DNA of 8,939 nt, from NCBI GenBank assembly GCA_900552085.1, contig URYB01000093.1:1-8939 (forward strand). The letters are read 5' to 3'. Shown in pieces: positions 1-6,321 of this stretch. A model generated the notes under the pieces. That model made no database searches, was not told where the DNA came from, and saw only the letters and a program-made list of their open reading frames with translations. This stretch comes from an uncultured Lachnobacterium sp. (lineage in GTDB: Bacteria > Bacillota > Clostridia > Lachnospirales > Lachnospiraceae). Position numbers and translations under genes: made by a program. Position 1 is the stretch's first letter. The number at the start of each line of letters is the position of its first letter.

Positions 1-1008
1 GAACTCCAGAATGCGTTCCTTTACTTTATCCAGACCGTAATGATCCTCATCCAGAATCTTCTTCGCCTGGTCTAAATCCTTGTTATCGACCGATTCTTTC
101 TCCCACGGAAGTTCTAACAAAGTTTCAATATAGCCACGGCTTACCGTACTCTCGGAAGAATTTGCTGAAATTCCCTTAAACCGCTGGATTTCCTTGTGAA
201 TGCGCTCCTTTACTTCCTTGGAAGCCTGCAACTCCTTGAGTTTCTTTTCATACTCTTCCGCATCGGAATCCGTATTCGTCTCGCCCAGTTCCTCACGGAT
301 CAAAGCCATTTGTTCACGAAGTACATATTCTTTCTGATGCTTTTCGACACGTTCCTGCACTTTTTTCTGGAAATCTTTCTTGATGGCAAGCACTTCGATC
401 TGCTGCAACAACATGCCCAAAAGCACCTCGTAACGCTGCGTCAGACTGATTGCCTCAAGAATCTTCTGTTTCTCATCGTAATGCACGGGAAGATTATTTC
501 CCACATAGTCGAGAAGCTGTGAGAGATCACGCTCCTCCTCTGCCTGATGCACCACTTCCCGGCTGATTTTTCCATGAAGCTTTGCATACTTGGCAAACGT
601 CTCCTGTACACTCATGCACATCGCAGACGCCGCCTGCTCCGGCAGATCTTCATCGTTCTGTGACTCATAAGAAATAATACGTGCCTCAATATATTCTGTT
701 TCTTCTGTATATCCATATAATTCTGCGCGGTTACTTCCCTCTACGAGAACGCGCACAATATCATTCTGTAATTTGATCACCTGTCGGATATTCGCCACGA
801 CACCAACGGAAAACAGATCGGAAGGCTGTGGATTCTCCTCGTTCGCATTCTTCTGTGTCACAAGAAAAATCGTCTGGTCTCCCATCATCGCTGTCTCAAC
901 AGCCTTGATGGACCGTTCCCGGCTGATGTCAAAATGCGCGACCATCCCCGGCAGAATAGTCATTCCGCGCAGGGCAACCGCAGGCATTGTACATATTTTA
1001 TCTTCCAC
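1..1008 (-). CDS. lon: Lon protease, N-terminal part (cut by window edge)
   Basis: ATP-dependent cytoplasmic serine protease that degrades misfolded and regulatory proteins. The 336 visible codons cover the Lon substrate-binding domain (about residues 8-210, beginning PAVALRGMTILPGM) and the following helical, coiled-coil linker (charged stretch around VQERVEKHQKEYVLREQM). They end at GLDKVKERILEF, which in this family lies just before the Walker A motif, so the AAA+ and Ser/Lys protease domains are outside the window. I choose the GTG at 1008-1006 as start because AGGAG lies 8 bases upstream. The first ATG (987-985) is 7 codons further in and has no ribosome site. The gene starts 16 bases after the clpX stop, so it is probably the distal gene of the tig-clpP-clpX-lon operon. 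Identification is firm; the exact start is less so. Confidence 0.95.
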   Translation of the reverse strand, partial: MEDKICTMPAVALRGMTILPGMVAHFDISRERSIKAVETAMMGDQTIFLVTQKNANEENPQPSDLFSVGVVANIRQVIKLQNDIVRVLVEGSNRAELYGYTEETEYIEARIISYESQNDEDLPEQAASAMCMSVQETFAKYAKLHGKISREVVHQAEEERDLSQLLDYVGNNLPVHYDEKQKILEAISLTQRYEVLLGMLLQQIEVLAIKKDFQKKVQERVEKHQKEYVLREQMALIREELGETNTDSDAEEYEKKLKELQASKEVKERIHKEIQRFKGISANSSESTVSRGYIETLLELPWEKESVDNKDLDQAKKILDEDHYGLDKVKERILEF

Positions 1009-1024
1009 TTGTATCTACTCCTGA

Positions 1025-2308
1025 TTAAGACGCAAGTTCCTCATCTTTTTCTTCGTCTTTCTTCTCGATGGCAGGCACTTCGCCTCCATCCAAAGCAAGA
1101 TTCTTCTCTACCAATGCTTTGTCAATCACACACTTGCTGATAGACTCATCCGACGGAATCCGGTACATCAGGTCAAGCATAACTGCCTCCATGATCGCAC
1201 GAAGTCCTCTGGCTCCGGTCTTGCGCTCCAAAGCCTTATCCGCAATTGCTTCCACTGCATCATCCTTAAACTCAAGTCCCACACCGTCAAGTTCAAACAG
1301 CTTGGTGTACTGCTTGATCAGAGAATTCTTTGGCTCCTGTAAAATGCGAATCAAAGCGTTGCGATCCAGGGAATCCAAAGAAACGGTAATCGGCACACGT
1401 CCAATAAACTCCGGAATCAGACCGAACTTAACAAAATCCTGCGGAAGCGCGCGTTTGAACGCATCGCTGATATTCATCTCTGATTTTGCTTTTACTTCTG
1501 CATTGAAACCAATGGTAGAAGCATCCATACGGGACTCCACAATTTTCTCCAATCCATCGAAAGCACCACCACAGATAAAAAGAATATTGGTGGTATCAAT
1601 CGGAATCAGCTCCTGCTGCGGATGCTTACGTCCACCCTGTGGCGGAACGGATGCAACGGTTCCTTCCAGAATCTTAAGAAGTGCCTGCTGTACGCCTTCG
1701 CCGGACACATCTCTTGTAATTGATACGTTCTCTGACTTCTTTGTGATCTTGTCAATCTCATCGATGTAGATGATGCCATGCTGTGCACGCTCCACATCAT
1801 AATCAGCGGCCTGAATCAGTTTCAGAAGAATGTTCTCCACATCCTCACCTACATAACCGGCCTCTGTCAAAGTTGTCGCATCTGCGATTGCAAACGGAAC
1901 ATTGATCACGCGTGCCAGTGTCTGTGCCAGAAGTGTCTTACCGGAACCAGTCGGTCCCAGCATAAGAATATTACTCTTCTGAAGTTCCACACCCAGATCA
2001 TTTCCTGCAAGCACACGCTTGTAATGATTATATACTGCAACAGAGAGCACCTTCTTTGCCTGATCCTGTCCGATCACATAATCGTCCAGAAATGCCTTCA
2101 TCTCCTCCGGCTTTATCAGATTGATATCCTCTTTTGCAGAAGAGTTCTTGCTCTCATCGAAATTTTCTTCGTCAATAATTTCTGCACAGATATCTACACA
2201 CTCATCGCAGATATATGCGCCATTTGGTCCAGAGATCAGTCTTCCTACCTGATCCTGTGTTTTGCCGCAAAAAGAGCAGCGAATTTTTCCATCATTCTTT
2301 CCTGCCAT
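1025..2308 (-). CDS. clpX: ATP-dependent Clp protease ATP-binding subunit ClpX
   Basis: AAA+ unfoldase that recognises tagged or native substrates and threads them into ClpP. The 427 residues are full length for the family. The N-terminal zinc-binding domain has Cys11, Cys14, Cys34 and Cys37. Walker A is GPTGSGKT (118-125), the pore loop GYVGED (151-156), Walker B IIYIDE (179-184) and the second pore loop RKH (227-229). The IGF motif (266-268) docks onto ClpP. The arginine finger lies in EFIGR (Arg304) and sensor 2 in GAR (365-367). The tail is rich in Glu, Asp and Lys. AGGAG stands 6 bases before the ATG. It follows clpP after a 109-base gap containing a hairpin and precedes lon by 16 bases. 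Every key motif is intact, so this should be a working partner of the adjacent ClpP. Confidence 0.98.
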   Translation of the reverse strand: MAGKNDGKIRCSFCGKTQDQVGRLISGPNGAYICDECVDICAEIIDEENFDESKNSSAKEDINLIKPEEMKAFLDDYVIGQDQAKKVLSVAVYNHYKRVLAGNDLGVELQKSNILMLGPTGSGKTLLAQTLARVINVPFAIADATTLTEAGYVGEDVENILLKLIQAADYDVERAQHGIIYIDEIDKITKKSENVSITRDVSGEGVQQALLKILEGTVASVPPQGGRKHPQQELIPIDTTNILFICGGAFDGLEKIVESRMDASTIGFNAEVKAKSEMNISDAFKRALPQDFVKFGLIPEFIGRVPITVSLDSLDRNALIRILQEPKNSLIKQYTKLFELDGVGLEFKDDAVEAIADKALERKTGARGLRAIMEAVMLDLMYRIPSDESISKCVIDKALVEKNLALDGGEVPAIEKKDEEKDEELAS

Positions 2309-2353
2309 AATTCACTCCTTATGCTTGGGATGCCTACCCCTTATTCAAGAATA

Positions 2354-2376
2354 CCTCTGGCAGTTTTGGCCAGAGG
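2354..2376 (-). promoter_or_regulatory. Hairpin in the clpP-clpX gap, with a competing stem
   Basis: A perfect 8 bp stem (CCTCTGGC with GCCAGAGG, 7-base loop) lies in the clpP-clpX gap. On the minus transcript it is not followed by a U-run, so it is not a standard terminator. A second, shorter stem (GAGGC 2373-2377 with GCCTC 2388-2392) uses part of the same arm, so the two cannot form together. It may act as an mRNA-processing or stabilising element, or as weak attenuation ahead of clpX. The function is inference; only the base pairing is seen. Confidence 0.5.
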
Positions 2377-2417
2377 CATCAGGTAACGCCTCTTAAATTA
2401 TCGTAGAGGATGTTACA

Positions 2418-2999
2418 TTATCTTTTTGTAATCACACCATCAATCAAACCATAATCAGCAGCTTCCTGTGCGGACATATAATGATCACGTTCAGTGTCTG
2501 CTGCGATAACCTCGTAAGGTTTTCCTGTATTTTCAGCAAGAATTTCGTTCAAACGTTTCTTTGTTTTTAAGATATTCTCTGCTGCGATTTCGATTTCGGT
2601 TGCCTGACCTTTTGCTCCACCGGATGGCTGATGGATCATAATCTCTGCGTTCGGAAGCGCATAACGCTTGCCCTTTGCTCCACCTGCAAGAAGGAATGCT
2701 CCCATACTTGCTGCCAGACCGATACAGATGGTAGACACATCACATTTGATATACTGCATGGTGTCATAGATCGCCATACCTGCAGTCACCATTCCGCCTG
2801 GGGAATTGATATATAACTGAATATCCTTTCCCGGATCCTCGGACTCTAAGAATAACAGCTGGGCAACTACAAGGCTTGCTGTTGTCTCATTTACTTCCTC
2901 TCCAAGAAAGATGATTCTGTCTTTTAATAAACGGGAGTAGATGTCATAATTTCTCTCGCCTCTGCTCGTTTGTTCAATGACATAAGGTACTAAACTCAT
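2418..2999 (-). CDS. clpP: ATP-dependent Clp protease proteolytic subunit ClpP
   Basis: Serine peptidase that forms the barrel-shaped tetradecamer of the Clp protease in the cytoplasm. The 193 residues are the normal length. The catalytic triad is complete: Ser98 in GLAASMGAFLL, His123 in MIHQPSGG, and Asp172 in TERDHYMS. The oxyanion-hole segment INSPGG (64-69) is present, as is the N-terminal start SLVPYVIEQTSRGER seen in single-copy housekeeping ClpP. There is no long propeptide. The ribosome site AAGGAGG (3009-3015) stands 9 bases before the ATG. It lies between tig and clpX, as in many Clostridia. The weak terminator-like hairpin upstream suggests its expression could be set apart from tig, but no separate promoter is evident. 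Confidence 0.98.
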   Translation of the reverse strand: MSLVPYVIEQTSRGERNYDIYSRLLKDRIIFLGEEVNETTASLVVAQLLFLESEDPGKDIQLYINSPGGMVTAGMAIYDTMQYIKCDVSTICIGLAASMGAFLLAGGAKGKRYALPNAEIMIHQPSGGAKGQATEIEIAAENILKTKKRLNEILAENTGKPYEVIAADTERDHYMSAQEAADYGLIDGVITKR

Positions 3000-3026
3000 A
3001 GAAAAACGCCTCCTTAATAAAAGTGT

Positions 3027-3059
3027 AAAAGACCGGTCTGGTTTTGCCCAGACCAGTCT
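3027..3059 (-). terminator. Terminator-like hairpin after tig
   Basis: In the 85-base gap between tig and clpP, GGTCTGG (3035-3041) pairs with CCAGACC (3048-3054). Beyond one mismatch the stem continues for 4 more bp (3030-3033 with 3056-3059). On the minus transcript the stem runs straight into a short U-run (TTTT, then ACACTTTT). The U-run is interrupted, and clpP with a strong ribosome site follows 28 bases on. I therefore read it as a partial terminator or attenuator that lowers transcription past tig, not a full stop. Confidence 0.55.
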
Positions 3060-3084
3060 ATATCATTCATTTAAGCAACTGGAA

Positions 3085-4422
3085 TTATGCTTCTGCCTCA
3101 GCTTCTGCTTCCTTTTCCTTCTTGCTCTTTGCCTTAGCTCTCTCCTTAACGTTTGCCATTACAAGATCTACTGCCTTTGTAATTGCAAGTTCTTTCTTCA
3201 TGGAATCCTTCTCTGCGTCTCCCATGTACTCTTTGAGCTTATCAGCTTCCATACCATAGTTTGCAGCCATCTTCTCGATCTCTGCGTTTACGTCTTCGTC
3301 TGTAACTTCAATGTTCTCTTCCTTAGCGATCTGCTCAAGAACGAGGCTTCCCTGGATACGGGAGATAGCTTCTGGACGAACCTGCTCCTTTAATCCGTCG
3401 ATGGTAAGTCCTGAGAACTGTAAATACTGATCCATTGACAGACCACTCTGTGCGATTCTCTGAGCGAACTCTTCTACCATTGTCTCACACTGTGTATCGA
3501 TCATTGCCTCTGGCAGATCCATCTTGGACTTGTCGATGATCTTCTGAACTGCTTCGTCTTCTTTTGTACGCTTAGCTTCGTTCTCTTTCTTCTCTTCAAG
3601 GTTCTTCTTTAAGCTTTCCTTGTACTCAGCTAAAGTATCGAACTCAGATACATCCTGTGCGAACTCATCATCTAACTCAGGAAGTTCCTTCGCCTTAACT
3701 TCGTTGATCTTAACCTTGAATGTAGCTGGCTTTCCAGCAAGGTCAGCTGCCTGATACTGCTCTGGGAATGTTACGTTAACTTCAACCTCATCTCCAGCAT
3801 TCTTTCCAACTAACTGATCCTCGAATGTATCGATGAATGTGTGAGAACCGATCTCTAATGGATGATTCTCTCCCTTGCCGCCTTCGAATGCAACACCGTC
3901 AACGAATCCCTCGAAATCGATAACAGCTGTATCACCTTCTGCAACCGGTCTGTCAGTTACAGTAACTGTTCTTGCATTGTTGTTGCGCTCCTGCTCTAAT
4001 GCAGCGTCAACTTCTTCATCTGTTACGGTAGTATCAATCTTTGTAACTGTTACTCCCATGTATTTTCCGAGTGTAACCTCTGGCTTAACAGCAACCTCAG
4101 CTGTAAAGATGAAAGGCTTTCCTTTCTCGATCTGTACAACGTCTACAGTTGGGCGGGATACGATGTCGATTCCACTCTCATCTACTGCAGATGGGTAATT
4201 CTGCTGCATCAGGGTGTTGGCTGCGTCTTCATAGAATACACCTGCACCATACATCTTCTCGATCATAGCTCTCGGAACTTTTCCTTTACGGAAACCAGGA
4301 ACGCTGATCTGTTTCTTCTGTTTCTGGTAAGCTGCCTCCATAGCCTTCTCCAGCTCTTCTGCCGGAACCTCGATGGTAAGCTTTGCCATATTCTTCTCTA
4401 AATTTTCAACCTGTACACTCAT
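3085..4422 (-). CDS. tig: Trigger factor, ribosome-associated chaperone and peptidyl-prolyl isomerase
   Basis: Binds at the ribosome exit tunnel and shields nascent chains. Order of domains in the 445 residues: the N-terminal ribosome-binding domain with the signature GFRKGKVP (43-50), the FKBP-type PPIase domain (about 161-245, beginning EGDTAVIDFEGFVDG), and the helical C-terminal chaperone domain. The last 20 or so residues form a charged tail ending in alternating Glu-Ala, longer and more repetitive than the core of the family needs. A strong AAGGAGG precedes the ATG by about 11 bases. It is the first gene of the tig-clpP-clpX-lon set, with its own extended -10 promoter at 4526-4555. The pairing of a folding chaperone with proteases is typical of Firmicutes. 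Confidence 0.97.
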   Translation of the reverse strand: MSVQVENLEKNMAKLTIEVPAEELEKAMEAAYQKQKKQISVPGFRKGKVPRAMIEKMYGAGVFYEDAANTLMQQNYPSAVDESGIDIVSRPTVDVVQIEKGKPFIFTAEVAVKPEVTLGKYMGVTVTKIDTTVTDEEVDAALEQERNNNARTVTVTDRPVAEGDTAVIDFEGFVDGVAFEGGKGENHPLEIGSHTFIDTFEDQLVGKNAGDEVEVNVTFPEQYQAADLAGKPATFKVKINEVKAKELPELDDEFAQDVSEFDTLAEYKESLKKNLEEKKENEAKRTKEDEAVQKIIDKSKMDLPEAMIDTQCETMVEEFAQRIAQSGLSMDQYLQFSGLTIDGLKEQVRPEAISRIQGSLVLEQIAKEENIEVTDEDVNAEIEKMAANYGMEADKLKEYMGDAEKDSMKKELAITKAVDLVMANVKERAKAKSKKEKEAEAEAEA

Positions 4423-4475
4423 TTTAATTGTTTCCTCCTTATATATATCAATTCCATGTACACTCTTTATCCTTT

Positions 4476-4501
4476 GTATGCCGTTTTACAAAAGGGCATA
4501 C
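4476..4501. repeat. Palindrome in the tig leader, possible operator or RNA hairpin
   Basis: The arms GTATGCC (4476-4482) and GGCATAC (4495-4501) are perfect inverted repeats. The 12-base centre is itself nearly symmetrical (TTTT and AAAA inside one mismatched pair). It lies about 18 bases downstream of the predicted tig transcription start. It does not match the CIRCE (HrcA) or CtsR operator patterns. It could be a repressor site or a 5-prime UTR hairpin; which one cannot be told from sequence. Confidence 0.45.
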
Positions 4502-4525
4502 TGCGACCACTACAGTCATTTAAGC

Positions 4526-4555
4526 ATTATAGCATAGAGAATGCTGATTTTACAA
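4526..4555 (-). promoter_or_regulatory. Promoter for the tig operon
   Basis: Reading the minus strand, TTGTAA (4555-4550) and a perfect TATAAT (4531-4526) are 18 bases apart. The -10 is preceded by TGC, making an extended -10. Transcription would begin near 4519 and give a leader of about 97 bases before tig. The -35 box begins only 8 bases after the stop codon of the protease gene upstream. It looks like a housekeeping sigma-A promoter. Confidence 0.75.
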
Positions 4556-4563
4556 GCTTTTTT

Positions 4564-5016
4564 TTAATTTGTATCACGAAAAGGACGTACTTTATGTATT
4601 ATTTTGGAAATAACCGGGCGAAATGGCCGTAAAATCAGCCATATCCGGCTGAAAATCACATAAAACGGATTCGCTGTGGAAAAGCTTTTTCCGTTTCTTT
4701 GGACAGCAATCATTTTGCCCCTTACCTGACTGAGCGCAAGCGGTCCCTCGATTTCTGTCTGATTATCCCCCACCATATACAGTCCGTCTTTTTGCCTGCG
4801 GTACACACGGTGTAATACGAGGATTCCCTCCTTTCTTCGATACAGAAGGACGTCTCCTCTCTTTACTTTTGTAATATCCGTTTTCTCTATCTGCACCGCA
4901 TCCCGCCCTGGAAAAAGCAGCGGATACATGCTGTACCCCTGTGGCTGGATCTGTATGATTTTTCCATCTTCTAAAAGCTTTTCTATATCAATTCGTTCCG
5001 TTGTTTTTTCCTTCAA
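4564..5016 (-). CDS. S24/S26-family peptidase, signal-peptidase-like (Ser/His type)
   Basis: A 150-residue protease related to signal peptidase I. Ser29 in QGYSMYP is the expected nucleophile. The next conserved block, RGDVLLY (53-59), is followed by LHRV with His69 where bacterial signal peptidase I carries its Lys, as in the SipW/ER-type branch. The third block is VGDN (82-85). It lacks the N-terminal membrane helix of ordinary signal peptidases. Only the C-terminal third (about 116-145, rich in Phe, Trp, Ile and Arg-Pro) could touch the membrane. No ATG lies upstream in frame before a stop, and the first internal Met is residue 30. I therefore accept the TTG at 5016 behind a poor purine-rich site, and the start is uncertain. 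Divergent from the PqqD/kinase-like gene, it is a plausible leader peptidase for the two small proteins at 8146-8939; that role is inferred. Confidence 0.85.
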   Translation of the reverse strand: MKEKTTERIDIEKLLEDGKIIQIQPQGYSMYPLLFPGRDAVQIEKTDITKVKRGDVLLYRRKEGILVLHRVYRRQKDGLYMVGDNQTEIEGPLALSQVRGKMIAVQRNGKSFSTANPFYVIFSRIWLILRPFRPVISKIIHKVRPFRDTN

Positions 5017-5063
5017 TCTCTTCTTTTTCTTTCCCTGTTATATTCATTTTTGTTTTCTCATCC

Positions 5064-5072
5064 ATCATAGCA
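5064..5072 (-). promoter_or_regulatory. Extended -10 for the S26 peptidase gene
   Basis: On the minus strand this reads TGC followed by TATGAT (5 of 6 matches to TATAAT), giving a start near 5057 and a leader of about 40 bases to the TTG start. No clear -35 is visible. It is one half of the 5067-5093 inverted repeat and mirrors the plus-strand promoter. Confidence 0.5.
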
Positions 5073-5093
5073 TTTTGCCCGTAAAAATGCTAT
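5067..5093. repeat. Inverted repeat joining two divergent promoters
   Basis: A perfect 10 bp inverted repeat (ATAGCATTTT at 5067-5076, AAAATGCTAT at 5084-5093) surrounds a 7-base centre. Each arm contains the TGCTAT part of an extended -10 pointing outward. The element could be an operator through which one regulator controls both directions, or simply two mirrored promoters. The symmetry is seen; regulation is inference. Confidence 0.6.
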
Positions 5094-5096
5094 AAT
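5088..5096 (+). promoter_or_regulatory. Extended -10 for the PqqD/kinase-like and ABC genes
   Basis: TGC followed by a perfect TATAAT gives a predicted start near 5103. The -35 position (about 5068-5073) is poor and overlaps the -10 of the opposite promoter, so the two may compete for RNA polymerase or share an activator. The same TGCTATAAT core is used by the tig promoter. Confidence 0.65.
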
Positions 5097-5109
5097 CAGA
5101 TATAAATAA

Positions 5110-5136
5110 TGCCTGAAACAATTTCAGATACAGGCA
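5110..5136 (+). promoter_or_regulatory. Two overlapping hairpins in the leader of the PqqD/kinase-like gene
   Basis: TGCCTG (5110-5115) can pair with CAGGCA (5131-5136), which is followed by CTTTT. Alternatively CTGAAA (5113-5118) pairs with TTTCAG (5122-5127). The two stems share bases 5113-5115, so only one can form. The outer stem ends 5 bases before the ribosome site GGAGGG (5142-5147). This could be a translation or attenuation switch, but it may equally be chance in a short AT-rich leader. Confidence 0.35.
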
Positions 5137-5151
5137 CTTTTGGAGGGACAA

Positions 5152-6321
5152 ATGAAACAGGCAGACGGATATCTTTTGGAAACCATTGCAGGTGTACCTT
5201 ATCTGCTCCCATACGGACAAAATATTGCTGACTTAAAACGAGGCGTACAACTCAACGATACCGGTGTATTTCTCTGGAATTCTATAGCACAGGAAACAAC
5301 ACCGGAAACGTTGCTACATAATTTCTGCGATTACTTTGAAGGAACTCCAGAGGATCTTCCTTCTTTCAAAGAAGATATGGAAGCATTCCTTTCTGAGCTC
5401 AGTGCACACGGTATGGTCACAGGCTACGCAGCTCCTGCACAACCGGAACCGCTCTGTAAGGTTTTGCGCATCGGAGAACTCTATGTCGCTCTTCGTGGAA
5501 AAAAGGCGCTTTTTTCGGACAAATTCGACGCCTTTACCGCTGAACTTCCTGCCGACCGGAAACCGGACCTGACGATTCAGATTCATGATCACTTTCCGCT
5601 CGCCAAGAAGAATGGAACTCTGCTTTTACGCAATCAGGATCTTTATGTTATAGACGCTGGCGATTCCTATACCCTCCTGTTTCCTTCTATGGTGGATGTT
5701 TATGAAGGCCGCCTTGCCAAAGATGGCACGCAGGCAGACATTTACTGTTCCCCATTCTGCAATGAACAGCTGGTAGAAGATCTGTTTCATGCACTGCGGC
5801 TTTTTTATCTTTACCGGGCGCAGAAAAGCGGTATCTTCGCACTGCATTCCGCTTCTATTTTTTATAACGAAAAAGTCTGGCTTTTTTCCGGTCCGTCCGG
5901 CACTGGGAAATCCACCCATACGAATCTGTGGCATAAACTTTATGACACACCATTGATCAACGGTGATCTCAACCTTTTGTCATTCAAAGATGGGACACCT
6001 GTGGTCTACGGTCTTCCGTGGTGCGGAACTTCCGGGATTTTTGACACCAAAACATATCCGCTCGGAGGTATCATTCTGCTGCAGCAGGCACCGGAAAACC
6101 ATGTAGAATCTTTAGCGGTACACGAAAAAGCGCTTCTTGTTTCCCAGCGGCTCATTTCGCCGTCCTGGACAAAAGATCTGCTTCACTCAAATTTGTTTTT
6201 TTCGGAAAAATTATCTTCTGAAATCTACGTGGCACGACTCTGCTGTAATATGGAAAATGAGGCAGCTGCCACTATGAAAGATGCCATCGATGATTACTTG
6301 AAAGGTACTGCAACATGTTAG
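5152..6321 (+). CDS. PqqD-like domain fused to an HPr-kinase-like P-loop domain
   Basis: A 389-residue two-part protein. Residues 1 to about 90 resemble PqqD-type peptide-binding domains (RiPP recognition elements): a beta-rich start (YLLETIAGVPYLLPYG), LNDTGVFLWNSI (34-45), and a helical FKEDMEAFLSELSAHGMV. After a middle region, residues 230-370 look like the HPr-kinase/PEPCK-like fold found in lasso-peptide kinases: HSAS (232-235), P-loop GPSGTGKS (247-254), INGD (269-272) where relatives have acidic residues, GLPWCGTSG (286-294) and YPLGGIILL. By family knowledge such proteins bind a leader and may phosphorylate the attached peptide; the actual reaction here is unknown. Start: ATG at 5152 with GGAGGG 4 bases upstream. 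A TTG at 5140 in the same frame lies before that ribosome site and is not used. It overlaps the ABC gene by 7 bases, so the two are translationally linked. Confidence 0.8.
   Translation: MKQADGYLLETIAGVPYLLPYGQNIADLKRGVQLNDTGVFLWNSIAQETTPETLLHNFCDYFEGTPEDLPSFKEDMEAFLSELSAHGMVTGYAAPAQPEPLCKVLRIGELYVALRGKKALFSDKFDAFTAELPADRKPDLTIQIHDHFPLAKKNGTLLLRNQDLYVIDAGDSYTLLFPSMVDVYEGRLAKDGTQADIYCSPFCNEQLVEDLFHALRLFYLYRAQKSGIFALHSASIFYNEKVWLFSGPSGTGKSTHTNLWHKLYDTPLINGDLNLLSFKDGTPVVYGLPWCGTSGIFDTKTYPLGGIILLQQAPENHVESLAVHEKALLVSQRLISPSWTKDLLHSNLFFSEKLSSEIYVARLCCNMENEAAATMKDAIDDYLKGTATC

Noticed and set aside
196..522. A hydrophobic 108-codon plus-strand frame that looks membrane-like
   Set aside because: It is the complement of the Glu/Lys-rich Lon linker, which always yields Phe/Leu-rich antisense frames.
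1068..1769. A 233-codon plus-strand frame opposite clpX
   Set aside because: It mirrors clpX, has a Ser-rich low-complexity product and no ribosome site; clpX is certain.
1778..2386. A 202-codon plus-strand frame opposite the clpX N-terminus
   Set aside because: A Cys- and Ile-rich translation of the clpX complement; no family resemblance.
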